64,000 nt of DNA from GSA-30 sp036384435 (GTDB lineage Bacteria > Pseudomonadota > Gammaproteobacteria > Xanthomonadales > Rhodanobacteraceae). The position numbers and the translations under genes were made by a program. Numbering within the stretch: the first letter of the stretch is position 1; every line of letters starts with the position of its first letter. This document shows, piece by piece, positions 24,461-33,030 of the stretch. A model generated the notes under the pieces. The model searched no databases and was not told the DNA's origin. It saw only the letters and a program-made list of their open reading frames with translations. The stretch is taken from positions 1 to 64,000 of the forward strand of contig NZ_DASVMI010000146.1 of assembly GCF_036384435.1 (NCBI RefSeq), read 5' to 3'.

Positions 24461-27328
24461 TCAGGCTTCGGCTTCTTCCTTATAGGCATCGATCGGGATG
24501 CAGGCGCACATCACGTTCTTGTCGCCATAGACGTTGTCCACGCGAGCCACTGGCGACCAGTACTTCTGCACCTTAAGGCTCGGCAGCGGAAATGCGGCCA
24601 GTTCGCGCGAATAGGCATGCGTCCACTCGCTGGCCGTCACCATGGTGGCGGTGTGTGGTGCATTGCGCAGCGGGTTGTCATCACGGTCCAGGTTGCCTTG
24701 TTCGACGGCACGGATTTCGTCGCGAATCTGGATCATTGCGTCGATGAAGCGATCCAGCTCATGCAGCGATTCGCTCTCGGTTGGCTCGACCATCAACGTA
24801 CCGGCCACCGGGAAGCTCAGCGTGGGCGCATGGAAGCCGAAATCGATCAGTCGCTTGGCAACGTCCTCGGCACTGATGCCGGTGCTGTCTTTGATCGGGC
24901 GCAGGTCGAGGATGCATTCGTGGGCTACCAGGCCGTTACGCCCGGTATATAGCGTTTCAAAGTGCGCTTCCAGTCGCTTGGCAATGTAATTGGCGTTGAG
25001 CAAGGCTACCTGGGTGGCCTTGCGCAGACCTTCGGTGCCCATCAGCGTGATGTACATCCAGCTGATCGGCAGGATGCTGGCGCTGCCGAATGTAGCGGCG
25101 CTGACCATGCCGACGTCCCCTTCGCCACCCAGACTGCGCGGCAGGAACGGCGCCAGGTGCGACTTCACGGCGCAGGGACCCACACCGGGGCCGCCACCAC
25201 CGTGCGGAATGCAGAAGGTCTTGTGCAGGTTGAGGTGCGAGACATCCGAGCCCCACTTGCCAGGCTTGGCCAGGCCAACCAGCGCGTTCATGTTGGCGCC
25301 GTCCGTATATACCTGACCGCCATGCTTGTGGACGATATCGCAGATGGCGACCACATCTTCCTCGAACACGCCGTGCGTGGAAGGGTAGGTGATCATCAGT
25401 GCGGCCAGGCGGTCGGAGTATTTCTCGGCCTTGGCGCGGATGTCGTCGAGATCGACGTTGCCGTTGCTGTCGCACTTGGTCACGACGACCGTCATGCCGC
25501 ACATCTGTGCGGAGGCCGGGTTCGTGCCATGGGCGGACTCGGGGATCAGGCAGATATCGCGGTGGTCTTCACCGCGTGAGCGATGATAGGCACGGATTGC
25601 CAGCAAGCCGGCATACTCGCCCTGCGCGCCGGAGTTCGGTTGCAGGCTCACGGCGTCATAGCCGGTGCATTCGACCAGCATGGCTTCCAGTTCGTCGATC
25701 AACTGCTTGTAGCCCTGGGTCTGCTCGGCAGGGGCCAGCGGATGCACGTTGGCGAACTCGGGCCAGGTGACCGGGATCATCTCGGCGGTAGCGTTGAGCT
25801 TCATCGTGCACGAGCCCAACGGAATCATGGTGCGGTCCAGCGCCAGATCCTTGTCGGCCAGCGAGCGCAGGTAGCGCAATAGTTCGTGCTCGCTGTGATG
25901 TGTGTTGAACACCGGATGCTCGAGGAACGCACCCTGTCGGCGCAGAGCGGCGGGCAAGGCATCAGGCGTGGATGCATCGAGGGAGTCGATGTCCAGCGTG
26001 GCGCCGAAGATACCGGCCAGCGCGGTGAGGTCGTCGCGGGTGGTCGTTTCATCCAGGCTGATGCCGATGCTGCCAGCATCGATCGCCCGCAGGTTGATAC
26101 CCGCGGCCCTGGCCTTGGTATGGATGGTCCCGGCGTCGATACCAACGATGTGCAGGGTGTCGAAGAAGTCCGGGCCCACCGTGATGCCCTGGTTGCGCAG
26201 CGCGGCGGCGAGGATCGCCGTCATGCGATGCACGCGCGTGGCAATGCGGCGCAGTCCATCGGGTCCGTGATAAACGGCGTACATGCTTGCCATGACCGCG
26301 AGCAGCACCTGCGCCGTGCAGATGTTGGACGTAGCCTTCTCGCGGCGGATGTGCTGTTCGCGTGTCTGCAAGGTCAGGCGGTAGGCCGGCTTGCCTTCGG
26401 TATCGATGGACACGCCGATCAGGCGGCCCGGCATCGAACGCTTGTAGGCGTCGCGGCAGGCCAGATAAGCGGCGTGAGGGCCGCCGAAACCGAACGGTAC
26501 GCCAAAGCGCTGGCTGTTGCCGACCACGATATCGGCACCCCAGCTTCCCGGCGAGGCGATCAGTGTGAGAGCCAGCAGGTCGGTGGCTACGGCCACGAGC
26601 CCGCCGCGCGCATGCACGGCGTCCGTCAGCGCCTTGTAATCGCCGATCTGGCCGAACGTATTGGGGTATTGCAGTAGCGCACCAAAACTGTCGACATGGA
26701 GTGCTTCATCGTCGTCGCCGACATGAAGCTCGATGCCAACGCCGTCCGCGCGCGTGCGTAGCACCTCCAGCGTCTGCGGGTGCACGTGGCTGGAAACGAA
26801 GAATACGTTCGACTTGGACTTGGCCGAGCGCTTGGTCAGCGTCATGGCCTCGGCGGCGGCGGTGGCTTCATCCAGCAGCGAGGCATTGGAGATGTCCATG
26901 CCCGTGAGGTCGGCGACCATGGTCTGGAAGTTGATCAACGCTTCCATGCGGCCCTGGGAGATTTCTGCCTGGTATGGCGTATAGGCCGTGTACCAGGCCG
27001 GGTTCTCCAGAATGTTGCGCAGGATGACGTTGGGCGTCAGCGTACCGTGGTAGCCCTGGCCGATGAAGCTGCGGAACACCTGGTTCCTGTCGGCGATCTT
27101 GCGGATCTTGGCCAGCGCCTGTTCCTCGGTCACCGACTGGGGCAGGGCCAGTGGTGCGGGCGACTTGATCTTGCCCGGTACGATGGCATCGGTCATGGCT
27201 TCGAGCGAGTCGTAGCCGACCGTGCGCAGTATCTGTGCGATCTCGGTGTCGTTGGGGCCAATGTGGCGCTCGATGAACGCGCCGTGGTGCTCGAGCTCAC
27301 GCAGGGAGGGAGTGGAGTTCTGGCTCAT
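24461..27328 (-). CDS. gcvP: Glycine dehydrogenase (decarboxylating), P protein of the glycine cleavage system
   Basis: This 955-residue PLP enzyme decarboxylates glycine and passes the aminomethyl group to the lipoyl arm of GcvH; it is the single-chain homodimer form. The two homologous halves are visible, with LTGMDISNASLLDEATAAAEAM in the N-half and the PLP-binding LNLHKTFCIPHGGGGPG in the C-half. The start at 27328 (MSQNSTPSLREL) is preferred over 27358 because the family begins near it. The ribosome-binding site is weak. Expression is probably governed by the tandem glycine riboswitch upstream. gcvT and gcvH are not in this window. Confidence 0.96.
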   Translation of the reverse strand: MSQNSTPSLRELEHHGAFIERHIGPNDTEIAQILRTVGYDSLEAMTDAIVPGKIKSPAPLALPQSVTEEQALAKIRKIADRNQVFRSFIGQGYHGTLTPNVILRNILENPAWYTAYTPYQAEISQGRMEALINFQTMVADLTGMDISNASLLDEATAAAEAMTLTKRSAKSKSNVFFVSSHVHPQTLEVLRTRADGVGIELHVGDDDEALHVDSFGALLQYPNTFGQIGDYKALTDAVHARGGLVAVATDLLALTLIASPGSWGADIVVGNSQRFGVPFGFGGPHAAYLACRDAYKRSMPGRLIGVSIDTEGKPAYRLTLQTREQHIRREKATSNICTAQVLLAVMASMYAVYHGPDGLRRIATRVHRMTAILAAALRNQGITVGPDFFDTLHIVGIDAGTIHTKARAAGINLRAIDAGSIGISLDETTTRDDLTALAGIFGATLDIDSLDASTPDALPAALRRQGAFLEHPVFNTHHSEHELLRYLRSLADKDLALDRTMIPLGSCTMKLNATAEMIPVTWPEFANVHPLAPAEQTQGYKQLIDELEAMLVECTGYDAVSLQPNSGAQGEYAGLLAIRAYHRSRGEDHRDICLIPESAHGTNPASAQMCGMTVVVTKCDSNGNVDLDDIRAKAEKYSDRLAALMITYPSTHGVFEEDVVAICDIVHKHGGQVYTDGANMNALVGLAKPGKWGSDVSHLNLHKTFCIPHGGGGPGVGPCAVKSHLAPFLPRSLGGEGDVGMVSAATFGSASILPISWMYITLMGTEGLRKATQVALLNANYIAKRLEAHFETLYTGRNGLVAHECILDLRPIKDSTGISAEDVAKRLIDFGFHAPTLSFPVAGTLMVEPTESESLHELDRFIDAMIQIRDEIRAVEQGNLDRDDNPLRNAPHTATMVTASEWTHAYSRELAAFPLPSLKVQKYWSPVARVDNVYGDKNVMCACIPIDAYKEEAEA

Positions 27329-27378
27329 GGATTGAAGGGCATCCGAAGACAAGCGCACGTGCCGTGCGCGGGGCGCCC

Positions 27379-27540
27379 CTCTGTCCTTTTGCCTGAGAGT
27401 TTGGAAGCGCTGGCGCTTCGTGCCCCTTCGGCGCCGGATTGAACCGGTCTCTCCAGAGTTTCGCGCACGGTGGTATGGGAGCCTGAGCGATTACGGGCGT
27501 TGCGCCTTCGGCAGCGGGTTTCCCCGCTTCTCCCACCGCG
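27379..27540 (-). promoter_or_regulatory. Tandem glycine riboswitch upstream of gcvP
   Basis: Two glycine aptamers lie on the minus strand. The first (about 27540-27468) runs from GGTGGGAGAAGC through GCCGAAGGCGC to GCTCAGGCTCCCATACCACC. The second (about 27459-27379) runs from CTCTGGAGAGACC through GCGCCGAAGGGGCA to the hallmark CTCTCAGGCAAAAGGACAG. The paired 'CCGAAGG' and 'CTCAGG' elements and the short linker are typical. In this class glycine binding normally turns expression on. The leader ends about 50 bp before gcvP. Confidence 0.93.
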
Positions 27541-27840
27541 AGCTTGCGAAGACTTGATTATAAGTCGTTCCGCCAGGGTTTGCAGGCCTGTCGACTCCGG
27601 TCTCACCGGCGTGGCGATCTCTGCTGTGGTCGGCCTCGGGGACGCTGGCAAGGGCGCCGAGAGTTCGATAGTGAGGGCGCGCGCCCGAAAACTTGCGTGG
27701 ATCTTCAACGCAGCGAACTGCTTGCGTACATCGCGTGTTTAAGGAGGGGCGGTGGCGGCGTGCCCTCGCTGACGGCCCCTTGCGCATAAGGCGGCATGCG
27801 TCCCTGCGCCACATCAAGTCGCAAGAAAAGTGAATGCACG
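27541..27840. other. 300-bp region without a supported gene between gcvP leader and tRNA-Leu
   Basis: Short frames here lack ribosome-binding sites and typical codon use. Apart from the promoter for gcvP near 27557-27585 I see nothing definite. Confidence 0.6.
27557..27585 (-). promoter_or_regulatory. Candidate promoter of the gcvP leader
   Basis: A perfect -10 TATAAT (minus strand, plus 27557-27562) lies 17 bp from a weak -35 CTGCAA (27580-27585). Transcription would start just upstream of the first glycine aptamer. Confidence 0.6.
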
Positions 27841-27876
27841 AAAAAACGAAGCCCGCATCGCTGCGGGCTTCGTTTA
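27841..27876 (-). terminator. Terminator after tRNA-Leu
   Basis: On the minus strand CGAAGCCCGCA-GCGA-TGCGGGCTTCG is followed by TTTTTT. It lies immediately downstream of the tRNA gene. Confidence 0.92.
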
Positions 27877-27880
27877 CAAT

Positions 27881-27965
<85 letters not shown>

Positions 27966-28101
27966 AGGTGTCACTTCGCCTTTCGGGCTGCGTGAGCCGC
28001 GTAGATTAGGTATTGACCTGGGTCTTGTCAACTATTCTTTTATTCTTTTTTCATCGCATGATTCTCTTCATTGAGGCCATGCCTCATCCCAAGGCGGATA
28101 A

Positions 28102-30678
28102 GTGACCAAAAAAACCAAGGAAAAGCGCTCGCGCACGGCCAAGCCTGCCAAGGCTTCGGCGCGTCCGGCGCCCATCAAGACCGAGGCAGGTAACGCCCGG
28201 TCATCGAAGTTGCCCAAGCTTCCCCAACTCCCGCAGCCCGAGGCAGGCATCGTCGATCCGCAGGCCGAACGTGAGGCCCAGCGCTACGAGCGCCCGATTC
28301 CCAGCCGCGAAGCCATCCTCGCCCTGCTGGATGAGCGCGGCCAGTTGCTGGCCGAGGCGGCCATCGCCGCAGCGCTGCAACTGGATGACGAATACTCGCT
28401 GCATGCATTGCGCAAGCGCTTGAATGCGATGGTGCGCGACGGGCAGCTGTTGCTCGGCCGTCGCGGCGCATATGCGCCGGCGCGCAAGCTGGATCTTATC
28501 CCTGGTGTGGTGATTGCCAATGCCGAGGGTTACGGTTTCCTGCGACCTGACGAAGGAGGGGACGATCTTTATCTGTCTCCGCACCAGATGCGCCAGGTGC
28601 TGCATGGCGACCGCGTGCTGGCCAGCGTGGTCGGCCTGGATCGACGCGGGCGCCGCCAGGGCGCTATCGTCGAGGTGTTGCAGCGTCGCTCACCGCGCCT
28701 GGTCGGGCGCGTGATGATAGAGAACGGGGTCACCATGGTGACCCCTGATGATCGTCGCCTGCATCAGGACATCATCATTCCGCCAGGTAAGGAGCAGGGT
28801 GCCCATTCCGGGCAGATCGTGGTGGTGGAAATCACCGATCCACCGACGGCTTTCCGGGCCCCGCTGGGTGCGATCCGCACGGTGCTCGGTGAACGACTGC
28901 AACCCTCATTGCTGGTAGAGATGGCCATTGCCAGTCACGACCTGCCCAGCGAGTGGCCCGCCGAGGTGCTCCGCGACGCAGCGGAGGTCGAGCCGCAGGT
29001 GACCGCGGCCGAGCGCGAGGGGCGCGTGGACCTGCGTGACTTGCCGCTGGTGACCATCGACGGGGCGGATGCGAAGGATTTCGACGATGCCGTGTATGCC
29101 GAGCCCAAGCGCGGTGGTGGTTTTCGCCTGGTCGTGGCGATCGCGGACGTATCGCATTACGTGCGCGTAGGCAGTGCGCTGGACAAGGAAGCCTATGAGC
29201 GCAGCACCTCGACCTATTTCCCCGGCTTCGTGGTGCCGATGCTGCCGGAGACCCTTTCCAATGGCATCTGTTCGCTCAACCCCAAAGTCGAGCGGCTTTG
29301 CATGGTGTGCGACATGCACGTCAACAAGGATGGCGAGGTCACGCGGTCGAAGTTCTACAACGCCGTCATGCTCTCGCACGCACGCCTGACCTACGACAAG
29401 GTCTGGCAGGCCGTGGGCTTGAAAGATGCCCAGGCACGCGACGAAGTGGCCGACGTGCTGCCGCAGCTTGAAAACCTGCACGCGCTGTACAAGGCGATGG
29501 CCGCGCAGCGCAAGCAGCGTGGCGCGATCGACTTCGAAACGCCGGAAGTGAAATTCCGCCTCGACCAGACCGGGGAAGTGATGTCGATGGGCGCGACCGA
29601 GCGCAACGACGCACACAAGCTGATCGAGGAGTGCATGATCGCGGCCAACGTGCAGGCGGCGTTGTTCCTGCAACGCAAGAAGATTCCCGCGTTGTTTCGC
29701 GCGCATGAGCCGCCGCCGGTAGAGAAATACGAGGATCTCCAACAGTTCCTGCGCGAGTTCAAGTTGCGCATGCCGCCGGTCGAGCAGGTCACGCCGGCTG
29801 ATTTCTCGGCGGTACTAGCCAAGGTGAGGGATCGCCCCGAGCGTGAGTTGGTGCAATCGGTGTTGTTGCGCGCGCAGAGCATGGCGGCCTACCAGCCGGA
29901 CAATCGAGGACATTTTGGCCTGGCGCTGGAGGCTTATGCGCATTTCACCTCGCCGATCCGCCGTTACCCGGATCTGCTGGTTCATCGCGCGATCCGTTAT
30001 GCGATTGGCAAGGGCAAGCCCAGCGCCTACCATTATTCGCCGAGCGACATGGCAGCCATGGCCGTCCATTGCTCCCAGCGCGAGCGTCGTGCCGAAGAGG
30101 CCGAGCGCGACGTCGACGAGCGCTTCAAGTGTGCGTGGATGTCCAAGCATGTGGGCAGTGAGTTCGACGGCACGGTAACTGGCGTGACGTCATTCGGCCT
30201 GTTCGTTGAACTGGAAGAGTCGAAGGTCTCTGGCCTGGTACACATCAGCCAGCTTTCCAATGATTACTACCATTTCGATCCGATTCGCCATTTGCTCAAG
30301 GGCGAGCGCAGCGGTTCGCAGTTCCGCCTGGGTGATCATGTGCGAGTGCAGGTGCTGCGTGCCAGCCTGGAAGATCGCAAGATCGATTTCCGCCTTGTGC
30401 CGCAGCATGCCGCTTCGAGCGATGCGCCGCCCGGTATGCCGCGGCGTGCCTATGACTACGCTGCGGCGGGCGAACGCTACTCCTTGCCCAAGGGGCGCGG
30501 TGTTGCTCCCACGCAAGCCATGGCGCGCGATAATGGCGGCGTGTCCGCGCCCAAGAAGGGCGGCAAGAGCGCCAAGCCCAAGAAGGACGACGTCAAACGT
30601 GCGGCCAAAGCCCGCAAGTCAGCAACAAGCAAGCCTAAGACCGCCAAGCGGTCGGGCAAACCCAAAGGCAAGCGATGA
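28102..30678 (+). CDS. rnr: Ribonuclease R (3'-5' exoribonuclease)
   Basis: This 858-residue RNase II-family enzyme degrades structured RNA. In order: a basic N-terminus, a winged-helix domain (about residues 63-125), two cold-shock domains, the RNB catalytic domain (about 300-640) with the metal-binding Asp cluster in DGADAKDFDDAVYAEP, an S1 RNA-binding domain (about 690-765, GTVTGVTSFGLFVELEE), and a Lys-rich tail from about residue 800. The tail and length separate it from RNase II. The start is a GTG preceded by a modest GGCGGA site. It overlaps rlmB by 4 bp, the common rnr-rlmB pairing. Confidence 0.96.
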   Translation: MTKKTKEKRSRTAKPAKASARPAPIKTEAGNARSSKLPKLPQLPQPEAGIVDPQAEREAQRYERPIPSREAILALLDERGQLLAEAAIAAALQLDDEYSLHALRKRLNAMVRDGQLLLGRRGAYAPARKLDLIPGVVIANAEGYGFLRPDEGGDDLYLSPHQMRQVLHGDRVLASVVGLDRRGRRQGAIVEVLQRRSPRLVGRVMIENGVTMVTPDDRRLHQDIIIPPGKEQGAHSGQIVVVEITDPPTAFRAPLGAIRTVLGERLQPSLLVEMAIASHDLPSEWPAEVLRDAAEVEPQVTAAEREGRVDLRDLPLVTIDGADAKDFDDAVYAEPKRGGGFRLVVAIADVSHYVRVGSALDKEAYERSTSTYFPGFVVPMLPETLSNGICSLNPKVERLCMVCDMHVNKDGEVTRSKFYNAVMLSHARLTYDKVWQAVGLKDAQARDEVADVLPQLENLHALYKAMAAQRKQRGAIDFETPEVKFRLDQTGEVMSMGATERNDAHKLIEECMIAANVQAALFLQRKKIPALFRAHEPPPVEKYEDLQQFLREFKLRMPPVEQVTPADFSAVLAKVRDRPERELVQSVLLRAQSMAAYQPDNRGHFGLALEAYAHFTSPIRRYPDLLVHRAIRYAIGKGKPSAYHYSPSDMAAMAVHCSQRERRAEEAERDVDERFKCAWMSKHVGSEFDGTVTGVTSFGLFVELEESKVSGLVHISQLSNDYYHFDPIRHLLKGERSGSQFRLGDHVRVQVLRASLEDRKIDFRLVPQHAASSDAPPGMPRRAYDYAAAGERYSLPKGRGVAPTQAMARDNGGVSAPKKGGKSAKPKKDDVKRAAKARKSATSKPKTAKRSGKPKGKR

Positions 30679-31421
30679 GCGATAGTTGGATCGCCGGGAT
30701 TAACCCGGTGGATGGCGCATTGAACAATGACGCCGAACGTGTGCGCGAAGTGCTGGTCGAAATCGGCCAGCGCAATCCGCGTGTACAGGAACTGGCCGAG
30801 CGTGCGCGCGGCTTGAAGATTGCCGTGCATCAGCGTCCGCGTGAGCAACTGGATCGATTGGCCGGCGAGGCGCGCCACCAGGGTGTGATCGCGCGCTACG
30901 AGGCCCCTCCGACGGCCAGCGAGTCCGATCTGCCTGACCTGCTCGCCAAGGCTGGCAGCGAAGCGTTGGTGCTGGTGCTCGATGGCGTGACCGATCCGCA
31001 CAACCTCGGTGCATGCCTGCGCAGTGCCGCCGCCGCCCGAGTGACCGCGGTGATCGTGCCCAAGGATCGCGCCGTAGGCCTGACTCCGGTCGTGCGGCGC
31101 GCGTCGGCTGGCGGCGCCGACCGCGTTCCATTGATCGCGGCAACTAATCTTGCGCGCGTGCTGCGCGTGCTCAAGGATGCTGGCGTGTGGATCACTGGCC
31201 TGGCCGGCGACACCGAGACATCGATCTATGGCATCGACCTGAAAGGCCCCGTGGCGCTGGTAATGGGGAGCGAAGGCGAGGGCATGCGCCGCCTGACGCG
31301 CGAGACATGCGACTTTGTCGCGCGCATCCCCATGCCTGGCAGCATGGAAAGTCTCAACGTGTCGGTAGCCACTGGCATCGTATTGTTCGAGGCGCTGCGT
31401 CAACGAGGAGGATTGGCATGA
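30675..31421 (+). CDS. rlmB: 23S rRNA (guanosine-2'-O)-methyltransferase
   Basis: This 248-residue SpoU-type SPOUT methyltransferase modifies the ribose of G2251 in the 23S rRNA P-loop. An N-terminal substrate-binding domain (about 1-75) precedes the knotted catalytic domain with the three SpoU motifs: NLGACLRSAAA, GSEGEGMRRLTRETCD and SLNVSVATGIVLFEA. ATGA overlap with rnr and again with the next gene shows a compact operon. Confidence 0.95.
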   Translation: MSDSWIAGINPVDGALNNDAERVREVLVEIGQRNPRVQELAERARGLKIAVHQRPREQLDRLAGEARHQGVIARYEAPPTASESDLPDLLAKAGSEALVLVLDGVTDPHNLGACLRSAAAARVTAVIVPKDRAVGLTPVVRRASAGGADRVPLIAATNLARVLRVLKDAGVWITGLAGDTETSIYGIDLKGPVALVMGSEGEGMRRLTRETCDFVARIPMPGSMESLNVSVATGIVLFEALRQRGGLA

Positions 31422-31708
31422 GCAACGTTCTGTGGCACGACTGGGCCGGTTACATCGGCGTTGTATTGGTGCTGCTGGCGTATTTGCTGTTGCAGATGCG
31501 CGTGCTGCATGGCACGGGCCTGGTCTATCAAGTGATCAATGCGCTCGGTGCCGGTGGTGTGATCATTTCGCTGATGTTCGGCAGCTTCAATACCTCGGCT
31601 TTCCTCATGGAACTGGCGTGGGTGCTCATCAGCGTATTCGGCATCGTGCGTGGCGTGCGAGTCAGGCGCCAGGCCCGGGCGGCGGGACACAAGACGCAAG
31701 CCTGGTAA
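31418..31708 (+). CDS. Small inner-membrane protein, CBU_0592-like
   Basis: This 96-residue protein has three hydrophobic helices (about residues 10-30, 35-55 and 60-78) and a basic cytoplasmic tail. The ATG overlaps the rlmB stop by 4 bp. The pattern DWAGYIGVVLVLLAYLLLQ at the N-terminus is like the small CBU_0592-type membrane proteins of unknown function. It is translated with rnr-rlmB but probably has no functional link to RNA metabolism. Confidence 0.8.
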   Translation: MSNVLWHDWAGYIGVVLVLLAYLLLQMRVLHGTGLVYQVINALGAGGVIISLMFGSFNTSAFLMELAWVLISVFGIVRGVRVRRQARAAGHKTQAW

Positions 31709-31787
31709 TCGATCGGGGCGACACCATGCCGCATCCAGCACGTGTCGCCCTGGCCTAGAATGACGACAGGTCGCGCACGCGGCCTCC

Positions 31788-31835
31788 CTCGGGGACGACC
31801 CCATGGTGTTTTCATTTCGCGGGGACGGCCCTGTA
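31788..31835 (+). promoter_or_regulatory. Guanidine-II (mini-ykkC) riboswitch upstream of gdx
   Basis: Two short hairpins carry the class signature ACGR loop: GGGG-ACGA-CCCC (31791-31802) and GGGG-ACGG-CCCT (31821-31832), joined by 18 nt. The second ends 9 bp before the GAGGG ribosome-binding site of the guanidinium exporter at 31855. In this class guanidinium bound between the two loops normally exposes the ribosome-binding site. Confidence 0.9.
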
Positions 31836-31854
31836 TGCAAGAGGGTTTGCCGTC

Positions 31855-32172
31855 ATGTCGTGGATTGTCCTGGTCATCGCCGCCCTGTTCGAAGTGGTTT
31901 GGGCGATCGGCCTGAAATACTCTGAGGGTTTCTCCCGCCCATGGCCGACCGTTGGCACCATCGGTGCCATGGTCATCAGCGTGATCTTGCTCGCGGTGGC
32001 GAGCAGGCAATTGCCGATTGGTACGGCGTATGCGGTGTGGACGGGTATCGGTGCGGTCGGTGCCGTCATCGCGGGCATCGTGCTGTTCAAGGACCCGGCC
32101 ACACCGATGCGGCTGGCCTGTGTGGGCCTGGTACTGGCAGGCATCGTCGGCCTGAAGCTGACCAGCCCCTGA
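31855..32172 (+). CDS. gdx: Guanidinium exporter, small multidrug resistance family (SugE/Gdx)
   Basis: This 105-residue four-helix proton antiporter acts as a dual-topology dimer in the inner membrane. Glu13, the substrate- and proton-binding residue, lies in AALFEVVWAIGLKYS. The conserved LPIGTAYAVWTGIGAVGA loop/helix 3 marks the Gdx rather than the Emr subtype. A guanidine-II riboswitch directly upstream strongly supports guanidinium as substrate. The gene was historically named sugE. It appears monocistronic. Confidence 0.95.
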   Translation: MSWIVLVIAALFEVVWAIGLKYSEGFSRPWPTVGTIGAMVISVILLAVASRQLPIGTAYAVWTGIGAVGAVIAGIVLFKDPATPMRLACVGLVLAGIVGLKLTSP

Positions 32173-32333
32173 TGAAGCTGGGGATTGCAGATGGGGGATA
32201 TGTCGTGGAGGCGCAAGCTCGTGCGAGCGATGAGTTCCCCTTTTGTGGCAGCACGTTCGTCGACTGGAAGCGCCCCGGGCCGTGGCGGGGTGCTCCGTTA
32301 CCCATCCGCCGCCCCGGACTCCCCCGCAAGACC

Positions 32334-32362
32334 TTGAAAGCAGAGCTGGCTGTCACTACTCT
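32334..32362 (+). promoter_or_regulatory. Candidate promoter of the tetR gene at 32391
   Basis: A -35 TTGAAA (32334-32339) and a weaker -10 TACTCT (32357-32362) are 17 bp apart. The operator palindrome starts at the next base, which suits repression by blocking polymerase. Confidence 0.45.
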
Positions 32363-32382
32363 ATGAGCAAGTGCTTACTCAT
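32363..32382. promoter_or_regulatory. TetR operator copy 1
   Basis: ATGAGCAAGTGCTTACTCAT is an almost perfect 20-bp palindrome, 8 bp before the tetR start. A near-identical copy lies before the SDR gene (32991-33010), the expected pattern for an autoregulating TetR controlling its neighbour. Confidence 0.8.
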
Positions 32383-32390
32383 TTAATCCC

Positions 32391-32963
32391 ATGGCCCGTC
32401 CACTCAGCGAGGAAAAACGCGAATCCCTGCTGGCTGCTGCCGCTGAACTGGTAGCGACCGTGGGTACGGCTGCGCCGACTGTTCGGATCGCCAAGGCCGC
32501 GGGCGTTTCCGAGGGCACGCTCTTCACCTATTTCGCTAGCAAGGACGAACTGCTCAACCAGCTTTTCTTGAGCATCGAAGAAGACCTGGCCAGGGTTCTG
32601 ACGGATGGTTATCCGGCCCAGGCCGATGCCCGTGAGCGCAGCTGGCACGTATGGAGCCGGCTGATCGACTGGGGCGCGGCTCATCCGCACAAGCTGCGCG
32701 CCATGCGCCAGCTCAAGGCATCGGACAGGGTATCGGACGAGAGTCGTCAATGCGGCGATTCGCTATTTCGTCCGATCCGCAAGCTGCAGGACAAGGACCT
32801 CGCCAGTCATATGGCCGGTGGGCAGGGTATCCGATATGCGTACGCCGTGTTGAATGCGCTCGCCGACACGACGCTGGATTTCATCGCCGCGCATCCACGC
32901 AAGCACGAGCACTACAAGCGTTCGGGCTTCGAGATTTTCTGGACCGGGATCGCCCGTACTTGA
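32391..32963 (+). CDS. TetR-family regulator of the adjacent SDR gene
   Basis: This 190-residue protein has the TetR helix-turn-helix (about residues 9-55, with TVRIAKAAGVSEGTLFTYFASKDELLNQ) and a helical effector domain. Near-identical 20-bp palindromes precede both this gene and the downstream oxidoreductase, so it probably represses both. A terminator overlapping its stop codon separates the two transcripts. The inducer is unknown. Confidence 0.9.
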   Translation: MARPLSEEKRESLLAAAAELVATVGTAAPTVRIAKAAGVSEGTLFTYFASKDELLNQLFLSIEEDLARVLTDGYPAQADARERSWHVWSRLIDWGAAHPHKLRAMRQLKASDRVSDESRQCGDSLFRPIRKLQDKDLASHMAGGQGIRYAYAVLNALADTTLDFIAAHPRKHEHYKRSGFEIFWTGIART

Positions 32964-32978
32964 TAGGGCGTTTTTTTT
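32951..32978 (+). terminator. Terminator overlapping the end of tetR
   Basis: CGCCC (32951-32955) pairs with GGGCG (32966-32970) and is followed by eight T (32971-32978). The TGA stop of tetR lies in the loop. Confidence 0.75.
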
Positions 32979-32990
32979 GGGTTTATTTAA

Positions 32991-33010
32991 ATGAGTAAGT
33001 ACATGCTCAT
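32991..33010. promoter_or_regulatory. TetR operator copy 2, before the SDR gene
   Basis: ATGAGTAAGTACATGCTCAT matches operator copy 1 at 17 of 20 positions and keeps the ATGAG/CTCAT arms. It ends 20 bp before the SDR start codon. Confidence 0.8.
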
Positions 33011-33030
33011 TAAAAACGAGGACTCGCATC

